DNA from: an uncultured Candidatus Methylacidiphilales bacterium | GTDB taxonomy: Bacteria > Verrucomicrobiota > Verrucomicrobiia > Methylacidiphilales > CALFVM01 | DNA length: 10,208 bases | Reading direction: 5' to 3' | Assembly: GCA_937928665.1 (NCBI GenBank) | Contig: CALFVM010000169.1 | Location: 1-10,208, forward strand | Part shown: positions 7,201 through 10,208 of the stretch, piece by piece | Position numbering within the stretch: the first letter of the stretch is position 1 | Layout of the letters: every line of letters begins with the position of its first letter | Position numbers and translations under genes: made by a program | The notes under the pieces: model-generated | The model's input: the letters and a program-made list of their open reading frames with translations, nothing else | Database searches by the model: none | Told to the model about the DNA's origin: nothing

Positions 7201-7689
7201 CACGGTCCACCCTTCCCAGGCCAAATCCTCTTCCAGTTGCGCAAGCTCCGGTGCCAGTGCCCCGGCATGAGTCTCGTCCACCAACAAAAGCACTTTGCCT
7301 TTATCATCCACCAACGGCACCTCGATGCCCCCGCTGACATAGCCCGTGTTGGTGACGGTCGAACTCCCGTTCAGCCTCGTTTCTGTCCGGTACTCATAAT
7401 GCACCCCCGCACTCAGCGTCGTGTCCGTGTAACTCAAGGTGTTGGCTGCCGATGAAAGCGTGGCGATCGGCGTCCCCCACGAATTTGCATCTTTGGCTCG
7501 CCGGTAGATCCGACGCTCCACGTTGTTGGTGAAGTGGTTGATGTAGTCCCATTCAATCCGCAGTGCGGGCGGACTCTCCGAGACAACCACTGCGGAAATC
7601 GGGACCGGAGTCCCCTGGGCCATCCCATCCAAAGCCGTCAGAACAAAGCCCAAACCCAAAGCCGACCAACTGAAGGAGCGGAGGTTCAT
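4240..7689 (-). CDS. Large exported protein: C25 (gingipain)-like core with FN3, Calx-beta and LamG-like modules
   Basis: 1149 residues. Residues 1-25 are a signal peptide ending at MAQ. Order: FN3-like (about 28-125); peptidase C25-like core (130-510); FN3 (512-605); FN3 (614-704); Calx-beta-like (705-825); concanavalin/LamG- or DUF1349-like sandwich (829-1012); verrucomicrobial-style tail (1015-1149) with DGMGNLVKYGLGISP and a final FLRLKVTQP. The core is recognised from VYILGHLPVPYSG (212-224), GAWPADTYYADVNG (236-249), SDLELQVGRVDF (282-293) and the closing GDPTLRL (501-507). Where gingipains have the catalytic His in an 'AHGS' turn, this has LFGS (Phe421); Cys452 in LTCFWGG lies 31 residues on, close to the gingipain spacing of 33. 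So it may be an inactive or altered protease. Only two cysteines exist (452 and 1023). The ATG at 7689 gives a proper signal peptide but has no Shine-Dalgarno. It is the first gene of a probable unit with the caspase-like gene. The modules point to surface or secreted adhesion or carbohydrate binding; the actual role is unknown. Confidence 0.8.
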   Translation of the reverse strand: MNLRSFSWSALGLGFVLTALDGMAQGTPVPISAVVVSESPPALRIEWDYINHFTNNVERRIYRRAKDANSWGTPIATLSSAANTLSYTDTTLSAGVHYEYRTETRLNGSSTVTNTGYVSGGIEVPLVDDKGKVLLLVDETHAGALAPELAQLEEDLAWEGWTVIRHNLARATVDAATAFTPEVGAARAAEVAAVKSVITAAYNADPANVKAVYILGHLPVPYSGNVNVDGHSDHQGAWPADTYYADVNGTWTDTLVNTNTAVDLRNRNVPGDGKFDQTLIPSDLELQVGRVDFRNMTLFPTAGVSETELLRRYLHKSHDFRRKQGAYAVIERRGLSINAFTPGSGSPTMVSSFGGLLGRDPGLVDKPTGQKSPWFTWMEANPDRTYLIGAGQTAGGYTGNGAGDSYDFGLRPSRSVFTVLFGSYLGDWDSPNNFMRASLAGNATGDSLGLTCFWGGRPNFYMMAMGLGETVGYAARVSQNAANALYASQFGARGVHTGLMGDPTLRLLPVEPPKNLQAVSSLGQVQLTWAGSSEAGLLGYLVFRGTSRTGPFTRLTPSVIAGTSFTDTTGVPGTTYTYLVKTVVRSTTPSGTFHNASAGSAATLTVSSGGVSAPLAPGNLTVHASGSTQINLSWTDQATDETGYRVERKTVPTGSFTALATVGPNSTSYSDAGPIPVGSTYYYRVVALGAGQDSLPSNTVAWTASVGSLKFAQDVFHLDRTPGYVDIPVKRIGGSAGSVSVTVATEQNGRDSAVAGTHYTPKSETLTFADGETLKTFRVHLLGSSPQPVWSFTVRLSAPVGTHLINHQQGSSFGPVATVLVRDPSAQVGGPWSAVEVGSGIESGEVGQIGTSFSSVYWGSTWNNNGTESGRFIHRTLPGDTVITAKITAPSHETAAVMVRASTAPNSRMVAVRLTNQSGGAKFWARDSEGWPISVVTLPGTSNSIQAPYWVRLSRSGNQFKGEVSPDGVTWTELGTAQVAGMPATALWGFFQGVNLYSGPRWATFTDISVSNATIPPTYGQWCASYGLPSDGTGLGAPEASPAGDGMGNLVKYGLGISPLVAGPQTRLEVGPAVVGGQTYLTLTYTRPEPAPDGLVYTPEGSSDLNGWSGAGLVEVSSTVTGGARTVVVRDGEPIGAGRRFLRLKVTQP

Positions 7690-7834
7690 AAGAAAACGGA
7701 CGAATGATGCCTAATAATTAATCGTCGATCAAACCATCTACCTCCAAGCAAATTGTCAAGCTGTTGACCCCGGCCAACCCTCCCCAAACCTAAAACCGGC
7801 TTGCGCCAGCTCCGCTCCCCTCTAGCCTCTTTTC
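7690..7834. promoter_or_regulatory. Divergent promoter region
   Basis: This 145-bp spacer lies between the divergent C25-like and aminotransferase genes and is clearly more AT-rich than its surroundings, especially 7690-7760, so it should hold both promoters. Leftward there is a perfect TTGACA (complement of 7754-7759), but the hexamer at normal spacing is poor (TGGTTT). Rightward, TTGACC (7764-7769) is followed by AT-rich CCTAAAAC around 7789-7796 at longer than ideal spacing. No exact transcription start can be assigned. Confidence 0.45.
7718..7732. repeat. Imperfect palindrome, candidate operator
   Basis: TTAATCG-T-CGATCAA is a 15-bp dyad with 6 of 7 arm positions matching. It sits 29 bp upstream of the C25-like start, in the AT-rich part of the divergent spacer, where a repressor or activator could bind. 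The overlapping TAATAATTA (7712-7720) is also nearly self-complementary. This is a sequence observation only; no regulator is known. Confidence 0.35.
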
Positions 7835-9259
7835 ATGCCTCTCGACCTCAAAGACATGGTCGTCTCGCGTCTCGGCGAGAACTACGAACTCCACGACCGC
7901 TATCTCAACCGCACCCTCGTCAAAGTCCAACGCACCATCGGCTTTGATAAAGTTTACGCCCGGGCCGAGGGTGCCTACCTCTACGACATGGATGGGAAGG
8001 ACTACCTCGACTTCCTCTCCGGCTTCGGCGTTTTCAATATCGGACGCAATCATCCCGTCGCCCAACAAGCCATCCGCGACATCCTCGAACTGAACCTCCC
8101 CAACATGGTTCAGCTCGATTCGGCCCTCATGTCCGGACTCCTCGCCGAGGCCATCGTGAAGCGGCTCGCCCGCCAGGGTGCCCCCCACCTCGACGCCGTT
8201 TTCCTCTGCAACAGCGGCACTGAAGCCGTCGAAGGTGCCCTCAAGTTCGCCAAATGCGCCACCCGCCGCCCCCGCATCATCTCGCTCGAAAACTCCTACC
8301 ACGGCCTCACCTACGGTGCCCTTTCCATCACCGGCAACCCCTACTTCCACGAAGGCTTTGCACCCTTTGTGCCCGGTTGCGACCGCGTCGTGCTGGGCGA
8401 CCTCGACGCCCTCGAACGCGAACTCAAACGTGGCGATGTTGCCGCCTTCATCGTCGAGCTTGTCCAGGGCAAAAGCGTCAAGTTCCCCAAAAACGACTTC
8501 TTCCAGCAAGCCCAGGCTCTTTGCCGGAAGCACGGCACCCTCTTCATCTGCGACGAGGTTCAGACCGGTCTCGGCCGCACCGGCAAATGGTTCGCCTTTG
8601 AACACTGGAAACTCGAACCCGACATCCTCACGCTCTCCAAAGCGCTCAGTGCCGGTTACGTCCCTGCCGGTGCCGTTGTCGCCCGGCGCGAAATCTACCA
8701 GAAAACTTTTAACCGCCTCGACCGCTGCATCGTCCACTCCACCACCTTCGGACGGAACAACCTCGCCTGCGCCTGCGGCCTCGCCGCCCTCACCGTCCTC
8801 GAAGACGAAAAGCTCCCTGAAAACGCCGCCACTCAGGGTGCCGAACTCGAACGCCAGCTTCTCGAAGTCCAAAAACGTCACGACATCATCAAAGAAGTCC
8901 GCGTCAAAGGACTCATGGCCGCCATCGAATTCCACGAGCCCCGCGCCATGATGCCCAAAATGGGCTGGAAACTCGTTCACGGCCTCGATCCCTCCCTCTT
9001 CCCCCAGCTCATCGTCACCCCCATGCTCCAACGCCACCGCGTCCTCACCCAGGTCGCGGCCAACCGCGCCGATATCGTCAAAGTCGTCCCCCCCCTCATC
9101 ATCGGCCAAAAAGAAATCGACCGCTTCACCGGCGCCCTCGACGCCGTCATCTCCGACCTGGGCAAATTCCCCGGCCCCATCTGGGACATGGGCCACAACT
9201 TCGTCAAAGCCATGAAGTCCGGTGCCCCCAAAGCCGCCGAGCCCGCCGGGGTTTCCTGA
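7835..9259 (+). CDS. Class III PLP-dependent aminotransferase (ornithine/putrescine aminotransferase-like)
   Basis: This is a 474-residue cytoplasmic enzyme that should move an amino group between an amine or amino acid and a 2-oxo acid using pyridoxal phosphate. Signatures in order: LSGFGVFNIG (61-70), cofactor phosphate loop NSGTE (126-130), ring-stacking Tyr155-His156 in NSYHG, DEVQTGLGRTG (240-250) with Asp240 for the pyridine nitrogen, LSKALSAG (267-274) with Lys269 as Schiff-base lysine, and HSTTFGRN (301-308). All catalytic residues are present. The pattern is closest to the putrescine/ornithine aminotransferase branch. The motif usually read as EPIQGEGG is here VELVQGKSV (207-215): Lys213 replaces the Glu that in ornithine aminotransferase switches substrates, so the substrate probably differs. 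The start is ATG at 7835, without a Shine-Dalgarno. The next gene begins 32 bp after the stop on the same strand. The general activity is secure; the exact substrate is not. Confidence 0.9.
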   Translation: MPLDLKDMVVSRLGENYELHDRYLNRTLVKVQRTIGFDKVYARAEGAYLYDMDGKDYLDFLSGFGVFNIGRNHPVAQQAIRDILELNLPNMVQLDSALMSGLLAEAIVKRLARQGAPHLDAVFLCNSGTEAVEGALKFAKCATRRPRIISLENSYHGLTYGALSITGNPYFHEGFAPFVPGCDRVVLGDLDALERELKRGDVAAFIVELVQGKSVKFPKNDFFQQAQALCRKHGTLFICDEVQTGLGRTGKWFAFEHWKLEPDILTLSKALSAGYVPAGAVVARREIYQKTFNRLDRCIVHSTTFGRNNLACACGLAALTVLEDEKLPENAATQGAELERQLLEVQKRHDIIKEVRVKGLMAAIEFHEPRAMMPKMGWKLVHGLDPSLFPQLIVTPMLQRHRVLTQVAANRADIVKVVPPLIIGQKEIDRFTGALDAVISDLGKFPGPIWDMGHNFVKAMKSGAPKAAEPAGVS

Positions 9260-9291
9260 CCCTTCATCCCTGCCCCCGCTGGCCCGCACAC

Positions 9292-10208
9292 TTGAAATCC
9301 TTCAAACCCTGGATCACCGCCGCCCTTCTCCCCCTCCTCGCCCTCTCCGCCCGGGCCGAAGTAGAAGAAGAATACTGGGCCCGGCTCCTTTTCGGCGGGC
9401 AGCCTGTCGGCCATTTCCACTCCCAAACCGAGGCCCTCACCCTCGCCGGTGAACCCGTCTTCCAAACCACCCAAACCATGGCACTCGCCTTCGCCCGTGC
9501 CGGCACCACCCTCGACATCTCCTACCAGTCCAAAGTCATGGAAACCGCGGATGGGACGGTCCGGGACTTCGCCACTTCCATGCGCATGGGACCCCAAACC
9601 CTCTCCAATCAGGGCACCGTCCGCGACGGCCACATCCAGCTCACCACCGAACAAGGTGCCCAATCCTTCCCCTACCCCGCCGGTGCCCTCGGCCCCCGTG
9701 CCCTTGACCGCGCCGTCCGCCGACCCGGCCTCACGGCCGGTGCCACCGGCCAGGCCCTTGCCTTCGACTCCGACAACCCTGCTGAAGCCGTCAACATGTC
9801 CTGGCAAATCCTTGGCCCCGAATCCAAGGAAGCTCTCGGCACCGTTTACGACACCATCGCCATCACCATGCGCTACAGCCGACTCCCCGGCCTCGAAATC
9901 AAATCATGGACCGACACCACCGGCACCTTCATCGCCGGACAAATCCCCCTCGGCGGCCTCGGCCTCCTCGAAATGGTCCGCGCCCCACGTGACGTCGCCC
10001 TCGGGCGCGTTCAACCCGCCGAAATCTTTGTCTCCAGCCTCATTACCCCCAACCAACCCATCCCCAACGCCGCCCAACTCTCCCACGCCACCTTCCGCCT
10101 CAAAACCCCAGCCGACATCACGCTCGATCTCCCCGACGGCATCGGCCAGACCGTTCTCAAGCGTGAACCCGGACTGATTGAGGTCCGCGTTGACATGGGG
10201 GGGGGGGG
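9292..10208 (+). CDS. Exported protein, N-terminal part (transglutaminase-like family?), 3' partial
   Basis: The frame is open from a TTG at 9292 to the window end (305 residues), with no stop. Residues 1-22 make a signal peptide: Lys2 and Lys5, hydrophobic ITAALLPLLALS, then ARA before EVEEEYW. No other usual start codon lies in frame between the preceding stop and the signal peptide, and the first in-frame ATG (9478) is past it, so TTG is the best start. The mature part is beta-rich, beginning YWARLLFGGQPVGHFHSQTE. This resembles the non-catalytic N-terminal domain of transglutaminase-like proteins of Verrucomicrobiota and Planctomycetota, with their 'W..L.....G....H' opening and, later, a VSSLITPNQPIPNA stretch (246-259). 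The catalytic Cys-His-Asp domain, if present, lies beyond the window. It follows the aminotransferase by 32 bp and may be co-transcribed; a functional link is not evident. Existence of the gene is well supported, the family only moderately. Confidence 0.6.
   Translation, partial: MKSFKPWITAALLPLLALSARAEVEEEYWARLLFGGQPVGHFHSQTEALTLAGEPVFQTTQTMALAFARAGTTLDISYQSKVMETADGTVRDFATSMRMGPQTLSNQGTVRDGHIQLTTEQGAQSFPYPAGALGPRALDRAVRRPGLTAGATGQALAFDSDNPAEAVNMSWQILGPESKEALGTVYDTIAITMRYSRLPGLEIKSWTDTTGTFIAGQIPLGGLGLLEMVRAPRDVALGRVQPAEIFVSSLITPNQPIPNAAQLSHATFRLKTPADITLDLPDGIGQTVLKREPGLIEVRVDMGGG
10197..10208. other. Terminal poly-G run (probable sequencing artefact)
   Basis: The window ends in 12 consecutive G residues, in a region where the + strand otherwise strongly favours C. 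Runs like this at a contig end are typical of no-signal G calls in two-colour sequencing. The last few residues of the overlapping partial gene are therefore unreliable. Confidence 0.7.

Noticed and set aside
4240..7689. Calling the large protein an active gingipain-type protease
   Set aside because: The expected catalytic His is Phe421, so activity cannot be asserted from sequence.
7729..7745. Leader mini-ORF (Met-Val-stop) after a GGAGG on the - strand
   Set aside because: GGAGG is only three bases from the ATG and two codons give no room for attenuation; it is probably chance.
7790..9289. A 499-codon open frame on the - strand opposite the aminotransferase
   Set aside because: It mirrors the aminotransferase almost exactly and its translation is a low-complexity Gly/Glu/Asp/Val-rich sequence with no motif. 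Codons ending in C on the sense strand leave the antisense frame free of stops. The + strand frame has every class III aminotransferase signature.
9449..10177. A 242-codon + frame at the right end
   Set aside because: Pro/Ser/Thr-rich low complexity in a different frame from the TTG-start gene, which has a signal peptide and normal composition.

Overview
The window looks like a chromosomal fragment of a GC-rich bacterium, most likely from the Verrucomicrobiota (Limisphaerales/Pedosphaerales-like). This rests on protein style: a very large exported FN3/Calx-beta protein with the C-terminal 'DGxGNLxKYxLGxxP ... FLRLKVTQP' tail typical of exported proteins in that phylum, a secreted caspase-like protein, few Shine-Dalgarno sites and GTG/TTG starts. 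It is an inference. There is no rRNA or other phylogenetic marker, and I found no tRNA gene, IS element, prophage or CRISPR array. The last 12 bases are a pure G run that looks like a sequence-end artefact.

Layout: (1) 103-1380 (+), an MFS transporter. Its 3' end overlaps by 69 bp the convergent gene at 1312-2904 (-), a multi-pass membrane protein resembling PMT/ArnT-type (GT-C) glycosyltransferases. (2) 2985-3152 (+), a 55-residue zinc-finger-like DUF2256 protein, divergent from the glycosyltransferase. (3) 7689-4240 and 4172-3225 (-), a probable two-gene unit. The first gene encodes a 1149-residue exported protein with a gingipain-like (C25) core followed by FN3, Calx-beta and LamG-like modules. 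The second, 67 bp downstream, encodes an exported caspase-family (C14) protein with an intact His/Cys pair, an EF-hand loop and a Tudor/agenet-like C-terminal domain. (4) A 145-bp AT-richer divergent spacer. (5) 7835-9259 (+), a class III PLP aminotransferase, followed 32 bp later by a TTG-start exported protein (9292 to the window end, 3' partial) resembling the N-terminal part of transglutaminase-like proteins.

How the genes work together: the clearest functional pairing is region 3. Both products are exported and both belong by fold to peptidase clan CD. The large one has apparently lost its catalytic His (Phe421 stands in its place) but keeps a Cys at the expected spacing, while the small one keeps its dyad. 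A scaffold or pseudoprotease working with an active, possibly calcium-dependent caspase-like partner is the most interesting hypothesis here. The other genes look like ordinary housekeeping or envelope functions. The + strand is C-rich over G in genes of both orientations, so codon use differs with gene strand.
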